Assembly (NCBI GenBank): GCA_028702365.1
Contig: JAQVOZ010000075.1
Location: forward strand, 1-6,707
Source: Candidatus Omnitrophota bacterium
GTDB lineage: Bacteria; Omnitrophota; Gorgyraeia; Duberdicusellales; 4484-171
Length of the DNA stretch: 6,707 bases
Reading direction: 5' to 3'
Below the pieces are notes generated by a model. That model was not told where the DNA came from, did not search any database, and saw only the letters and a program-made list of their open reading frames with translations. This document shows, in pieces, positions 1 to 6,563 of this stretch (position 1 is the first letter of the stretch; every line of letters begins with the position of its first letter). The position numbers and the translations under genes were made by a program.

Positions 1-1006
1 GCCACAATTAAGAAAAGATCCCATTTTAGGAAGATGGGTTATAATTTCAACAGAGCGGGCCCGCAGGCCGAAAGATTTTCCTCATGTTGATTCTTCGCCT
101 GCCGAAAAAGAATGCCCTTTTTGCAAAGGCAAAGAAGATCAGACTCCTCCGGAAATATTTTCCATAAAAGATAACCAGGGTAATTGGCGCGTAAGGGTTG
201 TCCCCAGCAAAAAGCCATTTTTAAATCCCAACGTAGAGCTTTGGAAAAAAGGAAAGGGCCCTTACGATTTGATAAATGCCGTCGGCAGCCATGAAGTCGT
301 AGTAGAAACCCCCGAGCACATACATAATTTAGCAGACCTGAGCGAGGATTATGTAAGAGACGTCTTGCTTACTTATTGTTTACGTTTTAAAGAGTTAGGA
401 AAAGACAGCCGCATAAAATACGTTTTAGCGTTTAAGAATTACGGTTGGGATGCTGGCGGAGGAAGGATAAAGCACTCACGCAGCCAGCTCATTGCAACAC
501 CTGTAAATTTAAAAAGAGTAAAAGAAGAACTGGAAGGCGCAAAGTCTTATTATAATTATCATGAACGGTGTGTTTTTTGCGATATTATCCGTCAGGAGTT
601 AAGCGGAGGCGAGCGCATTGTTTTGGACGAAGATGGTTTTATAGCCATGGTTCCTTTTGCTCCGCGTTTTCCGTTCGAAATATGGATACTTCCCAAAGAG
701 CATTCTCCTGATTTTTATAACGTTTGCGATAAAAATCTCGGCGGCTTTGCAAGAGTATTTAAAAAAGTTCTTCTTAAATTAAAAGTTTTGTTAAATGACC
801 CTCCTTATAATTATGTTGTGCATACCGCGCCTTTTAGAAGGCCTTACCCGGGTTATTGGTCAACAATTGAGGAGGACTACCATTGGCACATAGAAATTAC
901 TCCCCGCTTAACGCGTGTTGCGGGTTTTGAATGGGGAAGCGGATTTTATATCTGCCCGGCGCTTCCGGAAGAAGCAGCGAAATTTTTGGCAGAAACTAAA
1001 GTATAA
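1..1006 (+). CDS. galT: GalT-family nucleotidyltransferase paralog, catalytic His replaced by Arg; 5' edge cut by the window
   Basis: The reading frame is open from base 2 to the stop at 1004-1006. Base 1 (G) followed by codons for PQLRKDPILGRW matches the MPDLRKDPIVNRW start of the next gene, so base 1 is probably the last base of the ATG and the protein would be about 335 residues. Numbering from that Met, seen features are CPFC at 39-42, TPEH with H107, a second CVFC at 191-194, H275 and the HWH motif at 295-297, all expected of the two-domain GalT/HIT superfamily fold with structural zinc. GalT enzymes transfer UMP from UDP-glucose to galactose-1-phosphate through a covalent uridylyl-histidine, the second His of an HxH motif. 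Here that motif reads H159-S160-R161, so the nucleophile is Arg. The loop before HWH is also longer than in the neighbour. Family membership is secure; activity as a classical GalT is doubtful. A nucleotidyltransferase with another chemistry, or a non-catalytic partner of the next protein, are alternatives. Confidence 0.85.
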   Translation, partial: PQLRKDPILGRWVIISTERARRPKDFPHVDSSPAEKECPFCKGKEDQTPPEIFSIKDNQGNWRVRVVPSKKPFLNPNVELWKKGKGPYDLINAVGSHEVVVETPEHIHNLADLSEDYVRDVLLTYCLRFKELGKDSRIKYVLAFKNYGWDAGGGRIKHSRSQLIATPVNLKRVKEELEGAKSYYNYHERCVFCDIIRQELSGGERIVLDEDGFIAMVPFAPRFPFEIWILPKEHSPDFYNVCDKNLGGFARVFKKVLLKLKVLLNDPPYNYVVHTAPFRRPYPGYWSTIEEDYHWHIEITPRLTRVAGFEWGSGFYICPALPEEAAKFLAETKV

Positions 1007-1027
1007 TTCTAATTATTAATTAAATTT

Positions 1028-2029
1028 ATGCCTGATTTAAGAAAAGACCCCATTGTTAATCGTTGGGTTGTGGTAAATGCCGAACAGCCTGTATTGCCGA
1101 AAGATTACGGCATTTCGCCTTTTAAATGGAAAGGCGATAAGGATTGTGTTTTTTGTTACGGCAACGAGCACTTAACCCCTCCGGAGATAGAGGCTGTATC
1201 CGAAACCTGGCGCGCGCCCAATACTCCGGGATGGAAAGTAAGGGTTGTTCCCAATAAATTTCCAGCTTTAAAAATTGAAGGAGAGCTGGATAAACGCGCA
1301 ATAGGTATTTACGACGTATCCAACGGCGTAGGTGCGCACGAAGTAATCATAGACAGCCCCCATCATTATAAGACAATAGCTGAGCTTACGGATTCCGAAG
1401 TCCAGTATATGTTAAAAGTCTATCGTTCCCGTACGCTTGACTTAAGAAAAGACAAACGTTTTAAATACCTTTTGATATTCAAAAATGTAGGTGCCGAAGC
1501 AGGCGCTTCATTAGAGCACGGACATTCACAGCTTATAGCGCTTCCAATGGTGCCGAAAAATGTTTTGGATGAGGTAAGAGGCGCCAGGCATTTCTATGAA
1601 TACAGGGAAAGATGTATTTTTTGCGATATGCTTGCTTACGAAGAGGAAAACGGCAAAGAAAGGATTGTATCCGAAAACGAAGATTTTGTTTCATTCTGCC
1701 CTCTTTCAAGCAGGTTTTCTTTTGAGGTTTGGGTTATTCCGAAAGAACACTCAATGGACTTTGGCGCGATGAATGATGAACGTATTAAGAAATTGGCCCT
1801 TATTCTTAAAGATTCCCTTGCCCGTCTTAAAAAAGTTTTGGGAGAGCACCCGTATAATTACATAATACATACGTCTCCGGTAAATACGGATGCGCATTTT
1901 TCGTATCATTGGCACATAGAAATAATGCCTAAATTATCGCGCGTTGCAGGTTTTGAATGGGGAAGCGGGTTTTATGTGGTAGGAACTCCGCCTGAATTAG
2001 CAGCAAAACTTTTACGGGAAGCTGCATAA
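1028..2029 (+). CDS. galT: Galactose-1-phosphate uridylyltransferase (GalT)
   Basis: This 333-residue cytosolic protein is a full-length GalT-family enzyme, which in the Leloir pathway exchanges UDP-glucose and galactose-1-phosphate for UDP-galactose and glucose-1-phosphate. Visible motifs are CVFC at 40-43, SPHH with H113, the active-site H164-G165-H166 (H166 being the expected uridylylated nucleophile and H164 a zinc ligand), a second zinc-type CIFC at 196-199, H281, and HWH at 294-296. The C-terminal stretch around RVAGFEWGSGF (305-315) is typical of bacterial members. The protein is clearly homologous to the preceding gene product, so the pair arose by tandem duplication. The start is 21 bases after the upstream stop, and no Shine-Dalgarno sequence precedes it; the leader is only A/T-rich, so initiation may rely on coupling or an unstructured leader. 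The same fold also includes ADP-glucose phosphorylases with an HxH site, so the exact nucleotide and sugar specificity cannot be fixed from sequence alone. Confidence 0.9.
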   Translation: MPDLRKDPIVNRWVVVNAEQPVLPKDYGISPFKWKGDKDCVFCYGNEHLTPPEIEAVSETWRAPNTPGWKVRVVPNKFPALKIEGELDKRAIGIYDVSNGVGAHEVIIDSPHHYKTIAELTDSEVQYMLKVYRSRTLDLRKDKRFKYLLIFKNVGAEAGASLEHGHSQLIALPMVPKNVLDEVRGARHFYEYRERCIFCDMLAYEEENGKERIVSENEDFVSFCPLSSRFSFEVWVIPKEHSMDFGAMNDERIKKLALILKDSLARLKKVLGEHPYNYIIHTSPVNTDAHFSYHWHIEIMPKLSRVAGFEWGSGFYVVGTPPELAAKLLREAA

Positions 2030-2060
2030 CCACCATAAAAATATTTACTATATATCTGAT

Positions 2061-2066
2061 AGGAGG
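2061..2066 (+). promoter_or_regulatory. Strong Shine-Dalgarno site of gap
   Basis: AGGAGG lies five bases before the ATG at 2072. It is the best ribosome-binding site in the window and fixes the gap start, consistent with high expression of GAPDH. No equivalent is present before the preceding galT gene. Confidence 0.85.
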
Positions 2067-2071
2067 TTAAC

Positions 2072-3124
2072 ATGGCAGTCAAGGTTGGTATTAATGGTTT
2101 CGGAAGAATCGGAAGAATGGTTGGCCGCGCAATTTTGGAAAAAAATTCCAAAAATATAGAGTTAGTTGCCGTAAACGACATCACTGATGCTAAGACGCTC
2201 GCCCATCTTTTAAAATATGATTCTGTGCACGGCCGTTTTCCCGGAGGCCAGGTTAAGGCAGGCGCAGATTCTATAATTGTAAATGGAAAAGAAATAAAAG
2301 TTCTTGCAAAAAAAGACCCAAGCGAACTTCCCTGGAAAGAGCTCGGCGTTGATATCGTTGTTGAATCAACCGGGCTTTTTACGATTAAAAATGACGGAGT
2401 CAATAAAAAAGGAAAAGAAGTCAAAGGCGCAGTTAACCACATTACAAAAGGCGGAGCCAAGAAAGTTATAATCTCTGCTCCAGCTGAAGGCGAAGATTTA
2501 ACTATAGTTATAGGCGTAAATGACGATAAGTATGACCCGAAAAATCATAATGTAGTTTCTAACGCATCCTGCACTACAAACTGTCTTGGACCTGTAGCGA
2601 AAGTTTTGAATGATACCTGGGGAATCGAGAAAGGTTTGATGACTACAATACATGCCTATACTAACGATCAAAGAGTCCAGGATTTGCCTCATCCCGACAT
2701 ACGCCGCGCGCGCGCAGCTGCAATTTCAATGATTCCAACTTCAACAGGCGCAGCAAAAGCAATAGGGCTGGTTATTCCTGAATTAAAAGGCAAGCTTGAT
2801 GGCTTTTCCATGAGAGTGCCCGTAGCAAATGTTTCTGTCGTTGACTTAGCTTGCACGTTAAAGAAAGATGCGACAGTTGAAGAAATAAATAACGCGCTTA
2901 AGGCGGCTTCTGTTGGAAAAATGAAAGGCATTTTGGATTACACTGACGAACCGGTGGTATCAGTAGATTTTAATCATTACCCTGCATCGGCTACCGTTGA
3001 TTCGAAAATGACAAAAGTCATCGGCGGAAACTTCGTTAAGGTTATCGCCTGGTACGATAATGAGTGGGGTTATTCCTGCAGGGTAGTTGATCTTATTGAT
3101 ATGATGATTAAAAAAGGTTTATAA
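2072..3124 (+). CDS. gap: Glyceraldehyde-3-phosphate dehydrogenase, type I, NAD-dependent
   Basis: This 350-residue cytosolic enzyme catalyses the reversible phosphorylating oxidation of glyceraldehyde-3-phosphate to 1,3-bisphosphoglycerate. The Rossmann start VGINGFGRIGR (5-15) is intact, and D36 in AVNDITD is the acidic residue that favours NAD over NADP. The catalytic SNASCTTNC motif gives C167, with partner H194 in the TTIHAYTNDQ segment. The C-terminal WYDNEWGYS (327-335) is canonical. Length exceeds the usual 330-340 residues because of roughly 12 additional Lys/Gly-rich residues at about 105-122, between VVESTGLFT and GGAKKVIISAPA, in the NAD domain before the catalytic cysteine. The gene follows galT by 42 bases, has a strong AGGAGG site and is followed by pgk after 49 bases, so it is probably co-transcribed with pgk and tpiA. 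A weak promoter (TTTACG at 2011, CATAAA at 2034) might add transcription here, but each hexamer matches consensus at only four of six bases. Confidence 0.97.
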   Translation: MAVKVGINGFGRIGRMVGRAILEKNSKNIELVAVNDITDAKTLAHLLKYDSVHGRFPGGQVKAGADSIIVNGKEIKVLAKKDPSELPWKELGVDIVVESTGLFTIKNDGVNKKGKEVKGAVNHITKGGAKKVIISAPAEGEDLTIVIGVNDDKYDPKNHNVVSNASCTTNCLGPVAKVLNDTWGIEKGLMTTIHAYTNDQRVQDLPHPDIRRARAAAISMIPTSTGAAKAIGLVIPELKGKLDGFSMRVPVANVSVVDLACTLKKDATVEEINNALKAASVGKMKGILDYTDEPVVSVDFNHYPASATVDSKMTKVIGGNFVKVIAWYDNEWGYSCRVVDLIDMMIKKGL

Positions 3125-3173
3125 AAATAGAAAGTTAATTATTTGTTTGCTTTCAGCAAAGGCGAGGTAGTAA

Positions 3174-4358
3174 ATGGCTAAATTAACTGTCAAAGACATG
3201 GATTTTAAGGGCAAAATTGTTATTATGCGTGTTGATTTCAATGTGCCGCTTGACAAAAAAACAGGAGATATTACCGACGATACACGCATAAAAGAAGCCA
3301 TGCCAACGATAAAATATGTTCTTGAAAAAGGCGCAAAGAAACTGATTCTTATGAGCCATTTAGGCAGGCCGGATGGTAAAGTGGTAGACAGCCTTCGGAT
3401 GAACCCGGTTGCAAAAAAATTATCGCAAATTTTGGGAGAAGATGTTGAGAAGCTTGATGACTGCGTCGGTGATGAAATAAAAAAGAAAATAGATGCGAGC
3501 CCTAAAAAAGTTATTCTTCTTGAAAACCTGAGATTTCACGCAGAAGAAGAAGCTGGTGATGAAAAATTTGCCAAACAGCTTGCCTCATTGGCAGATATTT
3601 ATGTGAACGATGCTTTCGGCACGGCGCACCGGGCCCATGCATCTACAACTGTTATTGCAAAATTTTTACCAGCATGCCTTGGCTTTTTGATAGAAAAAGA
3701 AGTTAAATATTTATCTTCAGCATTATCGCCGCAAAAGCCATATGTTGTAATTTTGGGTGGCGCTAAAGTATCAGATAAGATTGATGTCATAAGCAGCCTT
3801 ATGCAAAGAGCAGATAAATTTTTAATCGGCGGCGCCATGGCATATACTTTCTTAAAGAGCAAGGGCGAAGATGTGGGTGCTTCGCGAGTTGAGGCGGATA
3901 AGCTTGATGTAGCGAGAGATATTTTAAAGAAGGCTGAATCCAAGAAAATAAAAATAGTTTTACCCATAGACCATTTGGTTATTGATAATCTGGAAAATCC
4001 CAAAGTGAAAAATATAGTCGATAAGATACCTGCGGGTTTTCTGGGTGTTGACATCGGACCAAAGACGGTTGAACTCTTTAAAAAGGAATTAAGTGACGCA
4101 AAAACTGTTCTTTGGAACGGCCCTGTAGGTATTTTCGAAAAAGATGATTACGCAAAAGGAACCGAAGCGTTAGCTAAGTGTTTAGCTGATTTAAAACAGG
4201 CCACAGTTATCGTTGGCGGTGGAGATTCGGCATCGGCTGCGAAAAAATTTAAAGTTGCAGATAAGCTGTCTCATGTTTCAACCGGCGGCGGAGCTTCTCT
4301 TGAATTCTTGGAAGGAAAAGCCCTTCCTGGGATTGCGATTATACCGGACAAAAAATAA
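3174..4358 (+). CDS. pgk: Phosphoglycerate kinase
   Basis: This 394-residue, full-length monomeric kinase transfers phosphate between 1,3-bisphosphoglycerate and ADP, giving 3-phosphoglycerate and ATP, directly after the GAPDH step. The N-terminal substrate domain shows RVDFNVP (19-25), R38, the SHLGRP motif (61-66), R120 in ENLRF and R153 in AHRAH, the basic residues that bind 3-phosphoglycerate. The C-terminal nucleotide domain shows GGAKVSDK (195-202), WNGPVGIFE (314-322), GGGDSASA (348-355) and STGGGASLEFLEGK (369-382). The GGGDSASA segment is a small departure from the more common GGGDT/S-x-A form. The start is supported by GAGG at 3164-3167, six bases before the ATG. The gene ends with tandem stop codons (TAATAA) and tpiA begins 24 bases later. 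Nothing suggests truncation or fusion to TpiA, as occurs in some Thermotogae. Confidence 0.98.
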   Translation: MAKLTVKDMDFKGKIVIMRVDFNVPLDKKTGDITDDTRIKEAMPTIKYVLEKGAKKLILMSHLGRPDGKVVDSLRMNPVAKKLSQILGEDVEKLDDCVGDEIKKKIDASPKKVILLENLRFHAEEEAGDEKFAKQLASLADIYVNDAFGTAHRAHASTTVIAKFLPACLGFLIEKEVKYLSSALSPQKPYVVILGGAKVSDKIDVISSLMQRADKFLIGGAMAYTFLKSKGEDVGASRVEADKLDVARDILKKAESKKIKIVLPIDHLVIDNLENPKVKNIVDKIPAGFLGVDIGPKTVELFKKELSDAKTVLWNGPVGIFEKDDYAKGTEALAKCLADLKQATVIVGGGDSASAAKKFKVADKLSHVSTGGGASLEFLEGKALPGIAIIPDKK

Positions 4359-4382
4359 TAAAACAAACTTAGGAGTTAAAAT

Positions 4383-5138
4383 ATGCGCAAACCACTTATC
4401 GCGGGCAACTGGAAAATGTATAAGACAAGCGACCAGGCTGTTAAGCTGGTCGCCGGAATAAAAGCCGCACTTAAAGATTTTGAAAGCGTTGACGTTGTCC
4501 TTTGTCCGCCTTTCACCGTTCTTTCGACGGTTTACAATGTCATAAGCGATTGCGACATTCAGCTTGGCGGCCAGGATTTATATTGGGAGAAAGAAGGCGC
4601 GTTCACCGGAGAAATTTCCCCGATTATGCTTAAAGACTGCGGATGCGATTTCGTTATTCTGGGGCACTCCGAGAGAAGAAAATATTTTGCGGAGACAGAT
4701 GGGATTATCAATAAAAAAGTAAAAGCTGCCCTGGAAGTAGGGCTTCGGCCTATTTGCTGTGTCGGCGAAACCCTCGAAGAAAGAGAAGCCGGCAAAACCA
4801 TAGATGTCGTAAAAACACAGCTTACCGGGTGTTCAGCCGGGCTCGAGATAGGAGATGCCCTTAATTTGGTTATTGCGTATGAGCCGGTGTGGGCAATAGG
4901 AACCGGCAAGAATGCAACTGCCGCCCAGGCCCAGGAAGTCCACAAATTTATACGAACATGGATTGCCGAGAACTTATCACAGGGAGTTGCAAACAGCCTG
5001 AGAATACTTTATGGCGGAAGTGTCAAGCCGGCAAATACAAAAGAATTAATGAACGAGGAAGACGTTGACGGTGCATTAGTGGGAGGGGCTTCGTTGGAAG
5101 CTTCTTCATTTGTCGAAATAGTTAAAAACTCAATATAA
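4383..5138 (+). CDS. tpiA: Triose-phosphate isomerase
   Basis: This 251-residue TIM-barrel enzyme interconverts dihydroxyacetone phosphate and glyceraldehyde-3-phosphate in the cytosol. All hallmark residues are present: N9 and K11 in AGNWKMYK, catalytic H95 in ILGHSERR, catalytic base E167 in AYEPVWAIGTGK including the mobile loop 6 (about 168-176), the phosphate-binding YGGSVKP (210-216) and the closing GALVGGASL (230-238). Length is normal for bacteria. AGGAG at 4371-4375, seven bases before the ATG, supports the start. The gene sits 24 bases after pgk and only four bases before secG, so it is surely in the same transcript as both, and it completes the gap-pgk-tpiA triose block. Confidence 0.98.
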   Translation: MRKPLIAGNWKMYKTSDQAVKLVAGIKAALKDFESVDVVLCPPFTVLSTVYNVISDCDIQLGGQDLYWEKEGAFTGEISPIMLKDCGCDFVILGHSERRKYFAETDGIINKKVKAALEVGLRPICCVGETLEEREAGKTIDVVKTQLTGCSAGLEIGDALNLVIAYEPVWAIGTGKNATAAQAQEVHKFIRTWIAENLSQGVANSLRILYGGSVKPANTKELMNEEDVDGALVGGASLEASSFVEIVKNSI

Positions 5139-5142
5139 ACCT

Positions 5143-5460
5143 ATGTTGTATACTTTAATTTTAGTGTTTCATGTTTTTGTGGTGATTGGGTTAATCAGCG
5201 TTATATTAATCCAGCGCGGAAGAAGCGGCGGGCTTATTGAAGCGTTAGGAGGGGTTGAGTCCATATTTGGAACCAAGACCAGCTCTTTCTTTGTTAAAGT
5301 AACGGTAGTCCTCGCAATACTATTTTTCATAACTACCATATCTTTGGCATATCTTTCCAAACAGCGCGGCAAATCTTTGCTGGACAGATATAAGGATGTT
5401 CCAACGCAACAGGAAAAAACTACACCGGAGCCTGGTTTACCTAAGCCTGAGGCTAAATAA
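5143..5460 (+). CDS. secG: Preprotein translocase subunit SecG
   Basis: This 105-residue inner-membrane protein matches SecG, the small accessory subunit of the SecYEG channel that assists SecA-driven export. Two hydrophobic helices are visible, about residues 3-23 and 50-71. Between them is the conserved cytoplasmic loop with QRGRSGGL (24-31), a Gly-rich segment and FGTKTSSFF (42-50), in place of the commoner QxGKGxGL and FGSRGSxxF forms. A polar, Pro/Glu/Lys-rich tail follows (about 72-105), as in many SecG proteins. The ATG is four bases after the tpiA stop and has no recognisable Shine-Dalgarno sequence, so translation is probably coupled to tpiA. Linkage of secG to tpiA or to the pgk-tpiA block recurs in diverse bacteria, which supports the assignment. 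The stop codon marks the likely end of the glycolytic operon, although no strong terminator follows it. Confidence 0.93.
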   Translation: MLYTLILVFHVFVVIGLISVILIQRGRSGGLIEALGGVESIFGTKTSSFFVKVTVVLAILFFITTISLAYLSKQRGKSLLDRYKDVPTQQEKTTPEPGLPKPEAK

Positions 5461-5501
5461 GTTTAAGCCGTTTCATACCTGAATAAAACCCATTGAAGGT
5501 A

Positions 5502-5530
5502 TTGACACAATTATTCATTTATGTTAAATT
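5502..5530 (+). promoter_or_regulatory. Sigma70-type promoter for the TPR gene, probably giving a leaderless mRNA
   Basis: A perfect -35 hexamer TTGACA (5502-5507) is separated by 17 bases from TAAATT (5525-5530, four of six matches to TATAAT). The -10 is preceded by TG at 5522-5523 in the extended -10 position. A start site about seven bases after the -10 would fall near 5537, and the ATG of the TPR gene is at 5538. There is no Shine-Dalgarno sequence between promoter and ATG. This is the best promoter-like sequence I see in the window. Confidence 0.65.
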
Positions 5531-5537
5531 AAACTTG

Positions 5538-6563
5538 ATGCGGTACTTCCTAATAACCTTTCTTCTTATACCAATATTTTATTCAAGTGCTAAAGACGTA
5601 AGCGACGCTTCTAGTCCGCGTCCGCCTATGGGCAGCGTTACAACCAGAAGCAACACCCCTGTGGTTACCCGCAGTTCAGATGTAAAAAGTACAAAACCTA
5701 CGGATAGAAGCAAGGCAATCTGGTATCCCAAAGGCAAAGCCCCGAAATATAAATTAAACCAGCCGGCAAAAACCTCCGAAGAAGAAGACACAAACACAGT
5801 AAAGGGCATATTTAAAGAAGAAGCTAAGGGGTACCGTAAAGAAGCTGCCAGGTTGCAGGCAAACAATGATTTAAACGGTGCGCTCACTTTTTATAAAAAA
5901 GCATTAGAGTTTGACCCTAATGACATTGAAACCATAAACGATATAGGCGTTCTTTATGAAAGTTTAAATGACACGGTAAGCGCAGCTGTCATGTATAAGA
6001 AAACATTGGAACTGAATCCGCAGTATTTACCTGCCTATACTAATCTGGCGTTTCTTTATGAGGCAAAAAATGATACGCGAAATGCCACTTATTACTGGCA
6101 GAAAAGATATGAATTAGGCAGGGAAGGCGAATATTGGACTAATATAGCAAAGCAGCACTTGATAGATTTAGGGACGTATCCGGATGTGTATAGAGCCAAG
6201 ATGGATAAGGAAGCTTCGCTTATGGTTCAGGATTTGGCATACGGAAGAGTTGAAAAGGCCAAAGATAACATAAAAGATGCCCGGCTGCATTATTATATAG
6301 GAACGCGCCTTTCTTCTAAAAAAGATTACGGAGCTGCTCTAAAAGAATTTGAATCAGCGCTTGCTTTAAATCCGCAGGATGAAGAATTAAGGCTGCAAAT
6401 AATGGATTCTTATAAAAGTGCGGAAGAAGCTTACGCAAAAGATAAAATCATTTCAGAAACCCAGGATGCGTTAAATTCCATTAAAGATGACAACTATTAT
6501 ACTGCCGAAGAAAAACTTCGGAGTGCTCTTTCTACGGTTTACCGTGCTTCACAGGAAAAATAA
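5538..6563 (+). CDS. Exported tetratricopeptide-repeat protein of unknown function
   Basis: I do not recognise a named family. From the ATG at 5538 the protein has 341 residues and begins with a typical signal peptide: R2, a hydrophobic core about 3-15 and a likely cleavage after SSA (16-18). There is no lipobox cysteine. Residues about 20-95 form a Ser/Thr/Pro/Lys-rich, probably disordered linker. TPR units follow at about 99-129 (ending ALEFDPND), 131-163 (ending LELNPQY), 164-196 and 248-281 (ending ALALNPQD), with a degenerate fifth near 296-331. TPR arrays are protein-interaction scaffolds, so a periplasmic or envelope adaptor role is plausible but inferred. A TTG at 5493 would extend the frame by 15 residues, but it lies upstream of the promoter -35 and would put extra residues ahead of an otherwise ideal signal peptide, so 5538 is preferred. 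The gene probably has its own promoter, 77 bases after secG. Codon use and base composition resemble the neighbours. Confidence 0.85.
   Translation: MRYFLITFLLIPIFYSSAKDVSDASSPRPPMGSVTTRSNTPVVTRSSDVKSTKPTDRSKAIWYPKGKAPKYKLNQPAKTSEEEDTNTVKGIFKEEAKGYRKEAARLQANNDLNGALTFYKKALEFDPNDIETINDIGVLYESLNDTVSAAVMYKKTLELNPQYLPAYTNLAFLYEAKNDTRNATYYWQKRYELGREGEYWTNIAKQHLIDLGTYPDVYRAKMDKEASLMVQDLAYGRVEKAKDNIKDARLHYYIGTRLSSKKDYGAALKEFESALALNPQDEELRLQIMDSYKSAEEAYAKDKIISETQDALNSIKDDNYYTAEEKLRSALSTVYRASQEK

Noticed and set aside
269..271. TTG as the start of the first galT gene
   Set aside because: The same frame is open back to base 2 and encodes the conserved N-terminal LRKDPI and CPFC motifs, so the true start is at or just before base 1.
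1002..1007. Perfect TATAAT overlapping the end of the first galT
   Set aside because: No acceptable -35 lies 16-18 bases upstream; TTGGCA at 986-991 is only 10 bases away, and the local sequence is A/T-rich by composition.
3146..3160. Hairpin TTTGC/GCAAA between gap and pgk
   Set aside because: Only five base pairs, no T-run, and it lies just before the pgk ribosome-binding site; too weak to call a terminator or attenuator.
3599..4054. Minus-strand open frame inside pgk
   Set aside because: It lies wholly within a conserved phosphoglycerate kinase gene; no recognisable motifs. The same applies to minus-strand frames at 1972-2460, 2498-2931, 4559-4945 and 5579-5887.
4213..4461. Plus-strand open frame bridging pgk and tpiA
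   Set aside because: It overlaps the conserved ends of both genes in another frame and encodes no recognisable protein.
5444..5460. Hairpin AGCC/GGCT at the end of secG as a terminator
   Set aside because: The stem is four base pairs with a three-base loop inside the coding region and no T-run follows.
5493..5495. TTG as the start of the TPR gene
   Set aside because: It lies upstream of the -35 element, lacks a Shine-Dalgarno site and would put 15 residues before a good signal peptide that begins at ATG 5538.
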